Assembly: GCA_002362385.1 (NCBI GenBank)
Contig: DEUB01000002.1
Coordinates: 1-55,456 of the forward strand
DNA length: 55,456 bases
Reading direction: 5' to 3'
Origin: Lachnospiraceae bacterium UBA3273
Lineage (GTDB): Bacteria; Bacillota; Clostridia; Lachnospirales; Lachnospiraceae
Positions 1-9,550 of this stretch are shown here, piece by piece. The notes beneath the pieces are model-generated. The model did no database searches. It was not told the origin of the DNA and saw only the letters and a list, made by a program, of their open reading frames with translations. Both the position numbers and the translations under genes were made by a program. Position 1 is the first letter of the stretch; each line of letters begins with the position of its first letter.

Positions 1-219
1 CCTACAATAAACTTACGCTATCCTAATTGATATAAAAATTGCACACAGCCTCTTATTATGTTAAAATTAACCAAAGATAACACGATGCATCTAAAAATAA
101 TAGTAACTTTGTACATATTATACCGACATTTTAGTCAAAAATGTGGATTTACCATGTAAATTTAAGTATTATGCAATGGAAATTCGGAATGCGGCGATGC
201 ATCAGGAAGGGAGGCCCTT

Positions 220-2295
220 ATGAATATTTACACCACAGACAAAATTAGAAATGTTGTTTTGCTCGGACACAGCGGATGCGGGAAAACAAGCCTTGTGGAA
301 GCTATGGCATACCTTGCCAAAATGACAACACGTATGGGAAAGGTAACTGACGGTAATACAATAAGCGACTATGACAAGGAGGAAATCAAACGTCATATTT
401 CCATCAACACTTCAGTTATTCCCATTATATGGGAAGACACCAAGGTCAATATTTTAGATACTCCCGGCGCATTTGATTTTGTTGGGGAAGTTGAGGAAGC
501 GGTATCAGCTTCCGATGCTGCCATCATCGTTATATCAGGCAAAAACGGGGTTGAGGTCGGAACAAAAAAAGCATGGGAAATATGTGAAAAATATAAACTG
601 CCACGCATGATCTTCGTCACTAATATGGATAACGATAACGCAAGCTACAGGCAGGTCGTACAGGATTTACAGGATATGTATGGAAAACACATAGCGCCGT
701 TCCATCTTCCCGTGCGCGAAAATAAGGAATTTGTCGGATATGTAAATGTATTACAGCAACGGGCAAAACGCTGGACCTCACATGGCGACGTGGAAAAAAT
801 GGACGTTCCCGAATATTCCAAAGAAAACTTAAATATATGCCGGGCCGCACTTATGGAGGCTGTTGCCGAGACAAATGATGAATTTCTTGAGCGTTATTTT
901 AACGGCGATGAATTTTCAGAAAATGAAATAAGGCAGGCCCTCAGGGTAAACGTGGCTGAAGGCGGTATTGTGCCTGTGCTTATGGGCTCCAACACATTGG
1001 CCCGTGGTATCTTCACACTGATGGTTGACATTGTAAAATATCTGCCAAGCCCTGAGAAACGAAGCTGTTCAGGTATCAATACAAAAACAAACGAGATATT
1101 TAATGCTGATTATGATTTTTCAAAACCAAAATCTGCTTATGTCTGGAAAACGATTGCAGACCCATTCATTGGAAAATACTCCCTGATCAAGGTTAATTCA
1201 GGTGTATTAAAAACCGATGACATAATGTATAACCATCACAAGGGCGTTGAGGAAAAAATCGGAAAGCTTTATGTGATGCGTGGTAATAAGCCGGAGGAAA
1301 CAAAAGAACTGCATGCCGGCGATATAGGCGCCCTGGCAAAGCTTACTTCCGTTACAACAACGGACTCGCTTTCCACTCAAAAAAATCCTGTTGCCTACCT
1401 CCGCGCTAACATTTCCACACCATACACATATAAGAGATATACCGTAAAAAAGAAGGGAGACGATGACAAGGTTTCTCAGGCCCTTCAAAAGTTAATGTCC
1501 GAGGATTTGACCCTTAAGGTTGAAAATGATACTGCAAACGCTCAAACCCTCCTATACGGAATCGGCGATCAGCACCTTGAGGTCGTTGTCTCAAAGCTCT
1601 TAGACAGATATAAGGTTGAAATCGAGCTTGAAAAACCAAAGATTGCATTCCATGAAACCATACTGAAAAAATCTGACGTGGAATATAAGTATAAGAAACA
1701 ATCCGGCGGGCACGGACAGTACGGTCACGTAAAAATGACCTTTGAGCCATCGGGAGATTTGGAAACACCATATGTATTTGACCAATGTGTTGTCGGCGGT
1801 GCTGTTCCCAAAAATTATTTTCCTGCCGTTGAAAAGGGAATACAGGAATCCGTGACGAGCGGACCACTGGCATCATATCCTGTCGTTGGCGTGAAGGCTG
1901 TGTTATATGACGGCTCGTACCACACAGTTGACTCCTCAGAAATGGCATTTAAAGTTGCCACCATACAGGCCTTCAAAAAGGGATTTCTGGACGCTAAGCC
2001 TGTTTTATTAGAGCCAATAGCCTCCTTAAAGGTACTTATACCTGACAAATATACCGGCGATATTACGGGGGATTTAAACAAACGTCGTGCCCGTATTCTT
2101 TCCATGAGCCCCGAGGCAAATGGCTATCAGGAAATTGTAGCCGATATTCCATACATGGAACTTTATGGCTATAATACCGATTTGCGCTCAATAACCGGCG
2201 GAAGCGGCTCATACTCCTATTCCTTTGTAAGATATGAGCAAACCCCGCCCGAGATACAGGAGAGAGAGGTTGCGAAAAGGGCTGATAAGGGATAA
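220..2295 (+). CDS. EF-G-like translational GTPase (FusA paralogue)
   Basis: This 691-residue protein has the full elongation factor G layout. The G1 P-loop GHSGCGKT is at residues 16-23, G3 is DTPG at 80-83, and TNMD (near 134) stands where canonical EF-G has NKMD. Domains II to V follow, with a domain IV block rich in Gly/His (KQSGGHGQYGHVKM) and a typical C-terminal domain V. The switch I region reads HISINTS instead of the usual RGITI-type motif, so I take it as the EF-G-like paralogue common in clostridia rather than the main fusA. That is also supported by the absence of rpsL, rpsG or tuf neighbours. Its role is presumably GTP-dependent action on the ribosome; the exact step is unknown. 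The ATG follows AAGGGAGG with 5 nt spacing. The 219 bp upstream are AT-rich and I see no convincing promoter there. The gene converges with hsdR. Confidence 0.88.
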   Translation: MNIYTTDKIRNVVLLGHSGCGKTSLVEAMAYLAKMTTRMGKVTDGNTISDYDKEEIKRHISINTSVIPIIWEDTKVNILDTPGAFDFVGEVEEAVSASDAAIIVISGKNGVEVGTKKAWEICEKYKLPRMIFVTNMDNDNASYRQVVQDLQDMYGKHIAPFHLPVRENKEFVGYVNVLQQRAKRWTSHGDVEKMDVPEYSKENLNICRAALMEAVAETNDEFLERYFNGDEFSENEIRQALRVNVAEGGIVPVLMGSNTLARGIFTLMVDIVKYLPSPEKRSCSGINTKTNEIFNADYDFSKPKSAYVWKTIADPFIGKYSLIKVNSGVLKTDDIMYNHHKGVEEKIGKLYVMRGNKPEETKELHAGDIGALAKLTSVTTTDSLSTQKNPVAYLRANISTPYTYKRYTVKKKGDDDKVSQALQKLMSEDLTLKVENDTANAQTLLYGIGDQHLEVVVSKLLDRYKVEIELEKPKIAFHETILKKSDVEYKYKKQSGGHGQYGHVKMTFEPSGDLETPYVFDQCVVGGAVPKNYFPAVEKGIQESVTSGPLASYPVVGVKAVLYDGSYHTVDSSEMAFKVATIQAFKKGFLDAKPVLLEPIASLKVLIPDKYTGDITGDLNKRRARILSMSPEANGYQEIVADIPYMELYGYNTDLRSITGGSGSYSYSFVRYEQTPPEIQEREVAKRADKG

Positions 2296-2341
2296 TGATT
2301 TATCCGTCTAAAGGGGCTGTCGGGAAATAGATAGCCCTACA

Positions 2342-2381
2342 CAGGGGCAGATGTAATCCATACGAATCACACCTGCCCCTG
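2342..2381. terminator. Inverted repeat between convergent genes, possible terminator
   Basis: The arms CAGGGGCAG and CTGCCCCTG (13 bp per side with one mismatch, loop of about 14 nt) lie between the 3' ends of the EF-G-like gene and hsdR. There is no long T tract on either side, so termination is inferred mainly from position between convergent genes. Confidence 0.4.
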
Positions 2382-2434
2382 AAATTTATCTACGAAAAAG
2401 GGGTTGCCCTTGGGGTTTCATATTTCTATCCTTC

Positions 2435-5400
2435 TTACGCTGCCGCATTAGCATTAATATTATCTATAACTTTTCTAATCCCCATCCATAATGTCAAATC
2501 AGTAAATATCTCAACAACACTTCCCTGATCCGTAAATGGGGATTCCTGAAGAACAGAAAGATCCTTCATTATTCCATTATGAACAATATATTCAACTATC
2601 TGGTTAACAAAGTAAATCTGCCTGCTATCGAGGCTTGTATTGGTCAGATACTCCGAAAAAGCCTCCTTAGCTGCATTCATATCCAATCCGACAATTTCCC
2701 GCACAAATTCTCCTAATGGCTTGGTTCCAAATTCATGCTCATAATCCTGCTTAGTACCAACCTCCCGCCATAAGATTTCTTCAAGCGACTCAATATCAGT
2801 TGGCGTCAACGGTTTATTTGTTTTTAGCTTAGCAATGGCGATATTATCCTGATGCTGTCTGATATAATATTCTGCTTTTGCCTTGTAATTCTTTAATTCA
2901 TCATTCTCAAGCTCAGATACCTTCCACTCCGTTGAAAGCAATTCATCCGTAAAATTGGTCACATACTTAACGGTTTCTTTGGGAATATATTTCATCAAAT
3001 CACGAAGCTTCTCTCTGATTTCTTCAAACTCGCCAATTCCGGCATTATCAACATAATCAGTATTCAGAATCTTATTAATCAATTCCGACTGTGCCTGAAT
3101 TTCAGGAATATTTGCCACGCTTGCTATTCCTTCGACCTTTTTGTGAAGATCAGTGCGGGCTTTTGAATACTTCTTTCCTATTAAGTAAGCTAATTCAATG
3201 CCATACATAAGAGCATCAAATCGAACTGCACTTGCTTCATCTCCATCCGGAAGAATTAAAGGTGCAACTTCTTCACGCACAATTAATGTATCTTCATAGG
3301 TAAGTGCTTGATAATTATCTTCTGCCGAATACAAATCGACATACTTCAAGTGCTGACGAACAGCAAAATTATCCCTTGGTAATTCCTGTACTTTTTCACT
3401 CATCTGCTTTACTAATGCATTACGATAAGCAATTAATTTTTCAATCTGATACTCAATATCCTGAAGCTTATAAGAAATCTCAAATTTCAGATTAAAAACA
3501 GCTCCTTGAAGCGCAATCATATTTGCAGTTGCTTTTCCTTTGTTCATTCGGAAGAATTCAAAGTTACCGCAAAAATCAAAAATATAAAATTTTTGTTTAT
3601 CTTCGCCATCAAGCAAACCGGGACAAAGACGAGTGCCTCGTCCGATCATCTGCCAGAACTTGGCTTTACTCATTACTTTCTTAAAGAAAACCAAGTTTAC
3701 CACTTCCGGCACATCAATCCCTGTATCTAACATATCTACAGATATGGCAATCTGCGGCATTTTTTTTGCATCTGAAAACTCATCAATTGCACTCTGTGCA
3801 TATGTCATATAGTTATCAATTACCTTGGCGTAGTCTGGAAGATGCGGGTATTCCCTATGGAATACTTCTAATATCTTTTCTGCATGATCATGATTCTTCG
3901 CAAAAATAATGGTCTTTCCAAGTTTCTGTCCATAATCAATCTTAATGCCATCTGTCATTAAGACATTTAAAACCTGCTTAATAGTGTCTTCATTAAATAT
4001 CCATGTATTAAGTGCGGATGAACCAATTGATTCAGGTAAATTACCATGCTCATCTTCGAAAGTTTCCTCATATGCTTCCTTATCTTCCTCGGACAATTCA
4101 TCATACACTATTCCCTGCTCAATGAACTTAAGCTTTGATTCCACTGAAACATAGTCAACAAGATATCCATCTTTTACTGCCTGGGCTAAATCATATCCGT
4201 ATGTTGGTACACCATTCTCTAATTCAAATACCCCATATGTGTTCTTATCGATTTCATCCTTGGGTGTCGCCGTAAGACCAACCAATGGGGCATCAAAATA
4301 AGTAAAAATATCTCTATATTTATTGTAAATTGACCTATGTGCCTCGTCGCAGATTACAAGATCAAAATGACCACAAGTGAATAATTTCCCTTCCTTATCA
4401 TTAATGGTATCAATGCAGTTCATCATCGTCTGATAAGTTGAGAAAATACAATGTGCATTATAATTATCTTTCTCCTCAACAAGATTAGAGCATGATAAAT
4501 TAGGAAGCATATTCACAAAGCTTCTTTTCGCCTGCGTAACAAGTGAATTTCTATCTGCAAGGAAAAGAATATTTTTTACCCAGCCTGCTTTTAACAAGCA
4601 ATCACATAATGCTATGACGGTTCTTGTCTTTCCAGAACCCGTTGCCATAACAAGCAGTGCTTTTCTACGATTCTTTTCGTCAAAACTGTTACATACCGCT
4701 TTAATTGCAGACTCCTGATAATAACGTCCTGCAATATTTTTATCTACTACAACGTGCTTTAGACTTGTTCTCATGGTCAACAAATTGAACCACTTCTCCA
4801 AGTCTCTCTTTGAATAAATTACCGAACACTTTCTCTCCGGATATCTGCCATCAATGATATGCGTTTCAAATCCATTTGTAAGAAAAATAACCGGTCTTCT
4901 CTTATATTTTTGTTCTAATAAATCAGCATATAACTCCGCCTGTTGTCTTCCCTTTGAAACATCTGCACATGTTCTTTTCGCCTCTATCACAGCCAAAGGG
5001 CGGTGCATATCATCATAAAGGACATAATCTGCAAATCCCACCTCAGATTTATTTGGCATTCCAGGAAGTTCAACTTCATTAATCCAATCTTTTCCCTCAG
5101 TCCATCCTGCATCCATAAGCATCGAATCAATATATAGCTTTCTGGTCTTATACTCCGACAAGTCGAGTGGCTTTGGAACATAAGTCTGCTGCTGTTCCTG
5201 CCTACGAGCAGACAATTCTTCCTTTAGCGAAGCGTTTTCTGCAATAAGTTTCTGTAAATCAAGTTCTTGCTGCGCAGTTTTTTCTTGTTCCTTCGCCAAT
5301 TTCTCCTTGGCTGCACTGGCAGCTTCCTTTGACTCCTTAGCCTTCTCGATTCTAGTTGTAATTATTGACTTATCAAAAGAATGTTCCTCATATTTATCTG

Positions 5401-5779
5401 AATAACAATAGGCGATATAATCCAAATATATAAATAAGTTCTCAAGACAAAGCATTGCTTCATCTCTGCCTAATTTCTTATTGCTATGAGCGACATTATT
5501 TCCACATCTTCTGATGTAGTCCATTCTCTTCCACAAGTCCGGACCCACAATCTGTCGATATTCCTCTGCATTCATTAAACTGTGCAAATTGTCCTGATAT
5601 GGCATTTCAAGTTCAGCATCAACTGAATACATCCACTTTAAAGCAAATTCCATCGCCCTACGACTGTTGATAATACTCGCCTCAGGATCCATAAGAATAA
5701 TCTTCTCGGCAGATATCGCAACATCTGCAAAGGTAGAAAATTTTGATTCGGTTTTTAAATAATCAAAATTAGTTCTCAT
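2435..5779 (-). CDS. hsdR: Type I restriction endonuclease subunit R (HsdR)
   Basis: This is the motor and nuclease subunit of a type I restriction system, 1114 residues. An N-terminal DUF4145-like helical domain (about 1-130) is followed by a charged coiled coil (about 140-200). A PD-(D/E)XK nuclease comes next (D near 251; IEAKR with E near 266 and K near 268). Then comes a superfamily 2 helicase core with Walker A ATGSGKT, DEAH, and the motif VI-like GRGTR. The C-terminus is EcoEI-type helical. I chose the ATG at 5779 because GGGAG stands 8 nt upstream; the frame could be extended by three codons to a GTG. It is the last gene of the island, about 190 bp after an unrecognised gene and separated from hsdM and hsdS by two accessory genes, which is not the usual R-M-S or M-S-R packing. 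All catalytic motifs look intact, so I expect it to be functional. Confidence 0.93.
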   Translation of the reverse strand: MRTNFDYLKTESKFSTFADVAISAEKIILMDPEASIINSRRAMEFALKWMYSVDAELEMPYQDNLHSLMNAEEYRQIVGPDLWKRMDYIRRCGNNVAHSNKKLGRDEAMLCLENLFIYLDYIAYCYSDKYEEHSFDKSIITTRIEKAKESKEAASAAKEKLAKEQEKTAQQELDLQKLIAENASLKEELSARRQEQQQTYVPKPLDLSEYKTRKLYIDSMLMDAGWTEGKDWINEVELPGMPNKSEVGFADYVLYDDMHRPLAVIEAKRTCADVSKGRQQAELYADLLEQKYKRRPVIFLTNGFETHIIDGRYPERKCSVIYSKRDLEKWFNLLTMRTSLKHVVVDKNIAGRYYQESAIKAVCNSFDEKNRRKALLVMATGSGKTRTVIALCDCLLKAGWVKNILFLADRNSLVTQAKRSFVNMLPNLSCSNLVEEKDNYNAHCIFSTYQTMMNCIDTINDKEGKLFTCGHFDLVICDEAHRSIYNKYRDIFTYFDAPLVGLTATPKDEIDKNTYGVFELENGVPTYGYDLAQAVKDGYLVDYVSVESKLKFIEQGIVYDELSEEDKEAYEETFEDEHGNLPESIGSSALNTWIFNEDTIKQVLNVLMTDGIKIDYGQKLGKTIIFAKNHDHAEKILEVFHREYPHLPDYAKVIDNYMTYAQSAIDEFSDAKKMPQIAISVDMLDTGIDVPEVVNLVFFKKVMSKAKFWQMIGRGTRLCPGLLDGEDKQKFYIFDFCGNFEFFRMNKGKATANMIALQGAVFNLKFEISYKLQDIEYQIEKLIAYRNALVKQMSEKVQELPRDNFAVRQHLKYVDLYSAEDNYQALTYEDTLIVREEVAPLILPDGDEASAVRFDALMYGIELAYLIGKKYSKARTDLHKKVEGIASVANIPEIQAQSELINKILNTDYVDNAGIGEFEEIREKLRDLMKYIPKETVKYVTNFTDELLSTEWKVSELENDELKNYKAKAEYYIRQHQDNIAIAKLKTNKPLTPTDIESLEEILWREVGTKQDYEHEFGTKPLGEFVREIVGLDMNAAKEAFSEYLTNTSLDSRQIYFVNQIVEYIVHNGIMKDLSVLQESPFTDQGSVVEIFTDLTLWMGIRKVIDNINANAAA

Positions 5780-5975
5780 TCTATACACTCCCTTCTCTGT
5801 GGATGTAATAATTTCAGTCTGATAATAAAACTTCCTACTATTGGTTAAATATTATCTTTTACATTAATAAATTAGAGTTTGTTATCTCAAAGAAAACCTT
5901 CTTCCTAAACAATATATCATTGTGCCTTTCTTTTTCATTATGAAAAAACTTTTCTTCAATATCAGTATGTTTTTA

Positions 5976-6788
5976 TTATAATTCTTCTGTCCTCACAAAC
6001 CACTCCGGCTTAATGTTTGCGTAATCCGAAAGTCTCAATATGAGATTCTCGTCACAAATAAAACTACTTCCTACCCATTCATCATATAATCTTAATATTG
6101 CCTGTCTTAAAAATTCTACTGTTTTTTCGCAATCAGTTTTCGGTGGATTATCCATATCAAAAATCACATCCGACATAGGTATCAAATACTCAATACAATA
6201 ATATTTGCTATTATTATAGTAATCAGCACTCATTCCATGAATGCCAAGAAGCCTTTCGATATTTCCTATCAATTCAGGACAACTCGCTAATGATGAAAAA
6301 TAATTATTCTCCTCTAAATATGACCGAAATGCAAACCCATTTACACAATAATCTTGATTCTTGTAATATCCGAGCCTAGACTTTATATAGCAAAGGTTAC
6401 CGCCATCATACCTAAATTCATTATCAAGTGGTTGTAACTCTCCCATGTAATACAAATCAATATGACCCTCGCTCGGTTTAAAGATTACTTTATACTTTTT
6501 GAAGAAGTTCGATATTGGAGATTCTTCTAACAGGAGTTGCTTCAGATTGTTGTTCATCTTCAAATCAGTTCCATCTAATCTTCGAGAAAGGTGGAACATC
6601 TGAATATACTCAAGTGTCTCATCTATGATATAATCAGAAAGAAAATCCCTAATCCACTTCCATGGTTCTCTTTCCGTGTCTTCATAAATGGACATAAAAA
6701 TCTGTATCATCTTACCTGCTGAAAGATTTAAAAATTTCATTACTCCTTGTTTTAATGAGCCTTGTGTTCTCGCATCTATATATTTCAT
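5976..6788 (-). CDS. Hypothetical protein within the type I restriction island
   Basis: I do not recognise this 270-residue protein. It has no signal peptide, membrane segment, P-loop or Cys cluster. It reads as a soluble mixed alpha/beta protein with an N-terminal helical region and aromatic-rich beta-like stretches in the middle (KYYCIEYLIP). Three in-frame ATGs cluster at the 5' end (6803, 6794, 6788). I prefer 6788 because GGTGG lies about 6 nt upstream of it and the earlier ones have no ribosome binding site. It sits 28-43 bp after the zinc-ribbon nuclease gene and about 190 bp before hsdR, on the same strand, so it is probably co-transcribed with the restriction genes. Base composition is AT-rich like the rest of the island. 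A role as an accessory defence component is inferred from position only. Confidence 0.7.
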   Translation of the reverse strand: MKYIDARTQGSLKQGVMKFLNLSAGKMIQIFMSIYEDTEREPWKWIRDFLSDYIIDETLEYIQMFHLSRRLDGTDLKMNNNLKQLLLEESPISNFFKKYKVIFKPSEGHIDLYYMGELQPLDNEFRYDGGNLCYIKSRLGYYKNQDYCVNGFAFRSYLEENNYFSSLASCPELIGNIERLLGIHGMSADYYNNSKYYCIEYLIPMSDVIFDMDNPPKTDCEKTVEFLRQAILRLYDEWVGSSFICDENLILRLSDYANIKPEWFVRTEEL

Positions 6789-6831
6789 TTTCATCCACCG
6801 CATTCAATTTTTATATATACACTCATTAAAC

Positions 6832-8118
6832 CTAAATAATAAGCTGATTCCGTAATATAGATTCCACAGTCTCATACTTCTTATTCTTATATGAAATCTC
6901 AAGTAGCTTTATTTCATGCTCCTTGGCATACTTTCTTTTTTCTTCGTCATTTCTCTGCTGAATGGCAAATCTACGCTCTCCACCAAATTCCCCAACTGGC
7001 ATAAAGTGTTGCTCGCCCTGGCATTCGATAAACGCATGTATCTTACCCTCCTTATAAACGGCAAAATCAAATCGTAGAGGTGTTTCATTATCAATGCCAT
7101 ACACTCCATCAACAGGTACTTCTACCTTATAATCAATACCATGTTTCATCAAAATATCAGTAACAATCCACTGAAAAGAGGAAATCGCATGACAATCGCA
7201 AAAAACATCACTCCAATATCCACCATAGGCTCTATAACCATATTCAGTAGGCGGGAAAATGCCAAACTTATCACACTTTACCAGTTTTTCTTTTCCGCAC
7301 AGATAACATCTGCAACGATATTCTTTATATACTGTAATATCATAATATTTCTTTTGATGTCGTTGGGTATAATATGGAGTCGGCACACTCTCTACTGAAT
7401 CATTCACGCATTCAAGTACATCAAGAGACTCATATCTTAATCCCACATAATCAACATCATAATTGTCCGCATACTTTCTTGGAATTGCAGCTATTATCTT
7501 TGCATCCTTTTCTGCCTGTTTTAATAATTCCTTGTTTCTTTTCTCATTCCATGCATCACAATATTCTGCTGCCGGGATAACTTCATCTCTATTATCTACC
7601 AGACATACAGATTCATCATTCTTATACTTTTTCCTTTTATTGTAATTTGCATTACTAGCCCTTACAGAATAAGTAAACTTTGATGAGCAGTAAACGGGTC
7701 GATAACAGACCTTTGGTTCTGTCTGTAATGTTTCCTCAGAAAAATATCTTATCTTCCCACATTTTCTGCACTTACACTTATAATGCTTGATCTCTTTTTC
7801 TTTAAGTAGCTTTGAAATGGCTTCATCAAAATCATTAACCACAATAGAATTACCATACACTTCAAAATTAATAGGCTTGTATATGTAGGCTGGTGTAATG
7901 ATGGTCTTTTCCCCATTCCATCCATGCTGGTCTCTTCGATCAAATTTACCCTTTTTCACTGCCTGAAGAAACTCTGCTTTTTCTTCTTTTATATTAGAAA
8001 TACGATCTTCCATGACATGCAAATATTCGGCACCATTATCTAAAATCCACAAGCATCCACACTTTACACCTACTGTTACATCTATTCTTTTAACAGAAGT
8101 ATCTAAAATAAGAATCAC
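6832..8118 (-). CDS. Zinc-ribbon protein with C-terminal EDxHD/Vsr-like nuclease domain
   Basis: This 428-residue protein has two related Cys clusters: C115-x-C117-x2-C120-G-K with C138/C144, and C269-x-C271-x2-C274-G-K with C307/C309. They look like a duplicated zinc ribbon. The C-terminal 110 residues match the phage-type PD-(D/E)XK variant of Vsr and EDxHD homing endonucleases: a Glu near 333, FDF with D351, IECQGEQHF with E365 and H371, NDEEKRKY with D391, and a closing IKLLEISY strand. The predicted activity is metal-dependent DNA cleavage or nicking, with the ribbons binding nucleic acid. It lies between hsdS and hsdR on the same strand, where type I systems usually have nothing. The GTG start at 8118 abuts AGAGAGG, so spacing is poor and the real start is uncertain. 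Function beyond a likely nuclease is unknown. Confidence 0.75.
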   Translation of the reverse strand: MILILDTSVKRIDVTVGVKCGCLWILDNGAEYLHVMEDRISNIKEEKAEFLQAVKKGKFDRRDQHGWNGEKTIITPAYIYKPINFEVYGNSIVVNDFDEAISKLLKEKEIKHYKCKCRKCGKIRYFSEETLQTEPKVCYRPVYCSSKFTYSVRASNANYNKRKKYKNDESVCLVDNRDEVIPAAEYCDAWNEKRNKELLKQAEKDAKIIAAIPRKYADNYDVDYVGLRYESLDVLECVNDSVESVPTPYYTQRHQKKYYDITVYKEYRCRCYLCGKEKLVKCDKFGIFPPTEYGYRAYGGYWSDVFCDCHAISSFQWIVTDILMKHGIDYKVEVPVDGVYGIDNETPLRFDFAVYKEGKIHAFIECQGEQHFMPVGEFGGERRFAIQQRNDEEKRKYAKEHEIKLLEISYKNKKYETVESILRNQLII

Positions 8119-8221
8119 CCTCTCTTATATTATTTCAAAATCTATTATAGATTTTTCCTTCATTGTATTTTATAACCATTTTTTCATTAAAATATATATT
8201 CTGCAACATAGTAGACATTGA

Positions 8222-9418
8222 TTATATTACTGACCAATACCCTTCATAATATGTATTCAGACGGACTTTAAATATTAATTTTATCGTCATCCCTACAACT
8301 TTTGATTTGTCGACTTGATGGACAAAATTGGCGAATTGGTTTTGTTTTTCTATGGGCGGTGTAAATACGTTTAGTTTTCTAATGCGTTCCATCCCCAAAG
8401 CAGCCTTCGCTGTATCAGCAGAATTTTTCGCAATATATGTATTCAATAACATCAACATATACATAAAATATGTTGAATCATATATCTCCGAATCAGGCCG
8501 TATTTTTGCCACATTAGGAGCTAAATGATATTTACACTTATCATCTATCAATGCAACATCTCCAATATTTGCTCCAACGTAAGTCATAACTACATCCCCA
8601 GGTTCAAGTTGTGACCTTGGCAATGAGTCAGAAACCTCATTTGAAATAAAAGATAATTCTTTGCGATTTAACTTACCATTTTTTACATTCTGAGCTTTAA
8701 CCATAACAACATCGCCAGTATCTTCATAATTAATATACTGGGTATATTCAAAGCCAGCAAGTTTAGTTACAAAACAATTATCTCCAATTAATGCTACGGG
8801 CCAGTTCATGCTATTAATTATTGGATCCCCAAAGAGTTCGACAAATCGGGCTTTGATGAGGTCATCTAAAGCAGACAATTCTTGTATTCTTTTTTCTATA
8901 ACACTACTGATTCTTGAAATAATATTCGTTATTTCTAGTTGTTTCTCCATTGTTGGAACAGGAAATAATTCCTTACCAAGTTCGGTCGCTGAAATAGCCA
9001 TCTTTATACCGCTTCCATTTGCTTCGGTTTTATGCTTCTTTAATCGAGATTTCAGAAGCAAATTGAAATAATATTTATCATACACTCCTTCTTTTAGTCT
9101 AATTTTCATAATAGATGGATGCATAATTCCAAGCGGAGCATTATCAGGAACAATGAAAGTTTCTCCAATCGTTCCACGACAACTAACAATAATATCTCCA
9201 CCATGAATATTAAAACGCTTTAACTCATTATATTTCTGCTCATTAATATATCGAGTCTCAACTTCCATTGTCTTCTGTATCGCATGCTTTTGTTCATAAA
9301 CCATACAATAAGCTTCTTCTTCATCAACAAAGCATTCATTTTTTAGGCTACTTCCAAATGGCCCGATAAACATTTCTTCAACGTTATTACCAAGTGGAAT
9401 ACATTTATATTCACTCAT
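8222..9418 (-). CDS. hsdS: Type I restriction specificity subunit (HsdS), aberrant C-terminus
   Basis: This is the DNA-recognition subunit that positions HsdM and HsdR on a bipartite target. Two target-recognition domains are visible. The first (about 1-150) ends at PVPTMEKQLEITNII, followed by a conserved helical spacer (LSALDDLIKARFVELFGDP). The second (about 200-350) ends at TPPIEKQNQFANFVHQVDKSK. The family normally continues with a long helix ending near LMQKYFG; here the frame instead runs into about 25 unrelated residues rich in I, K, R and Y. So the second conserved helix is lost or replaced while both recognition domains are kept. The ATG at 9418 has GGGA 6 nt upstream. It lies 95 bp after the ACG-start ORF, with a strong hairpin in between, so expression may be separate from hsdM. 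Confidence 0.88.
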   Translation of the reverse strand: MSEYKCIPLGNNVEEMFIGPFGSSLKNECFVDEEEAYCMVYEQKHAIQKTMEVETRYINEQKYNELKRFNIHGGDIIVSCRGTIGETFIVPDNAPLGIMHPSIMKIRLKEGVYDKYYFNLLLKSRLKKHKTEANGSGIKMAISATELGKELFPVPTMEKQLEITNIISRISSVIEKRIQELSALDDLIKARFVELFGDPIINSMNWPVALIGDNCFVTKLAGFEYTQYINYEDTGDVVMVKAQNVKNGKLNRKELSFISNEVSDSLPRSQLEPGDVVMTYVGANIGDVALIDDKCKYHLAPNVAKIRPDSEIYDSTYFMYMLMLLNTYIAKNSADTAKAALGMERIRKLNVFTPPIEKQNQFANFVHQVDKSKVVGMTIKLIFKVRLNTYYEGYWSVI

Positions 9419-9490
9419 ACCTCATCCCTACAAATCTAAACTAATTTTCTTCTTGTATTTTATATTTTTTTATGTTATTGTCTATAAAAG

Positions 9491-9550
9491 AGAAGCGGTT
9501 TTTTACCGTACAGTCATTTTGACTCAAGCGGCGTACTCGCTTCTTTTTTT
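9491..9550. terminator. Strong hairpin with T tract upstream of hsdS
   Basis: The outer arms AGAAGCG (9491-9497) and CGCTTCT (9538-9544) enclose smaller dyads, including AGTCA/TGACT. Seven Ts follow on the + strand; on the minus strand the tail is CTTTTATAG. The stop codon of the upstream minus-strand ORF lies inside it. It could end transcripts in both directions and insulate hsdS from hsdM. Confidence 0.6.
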
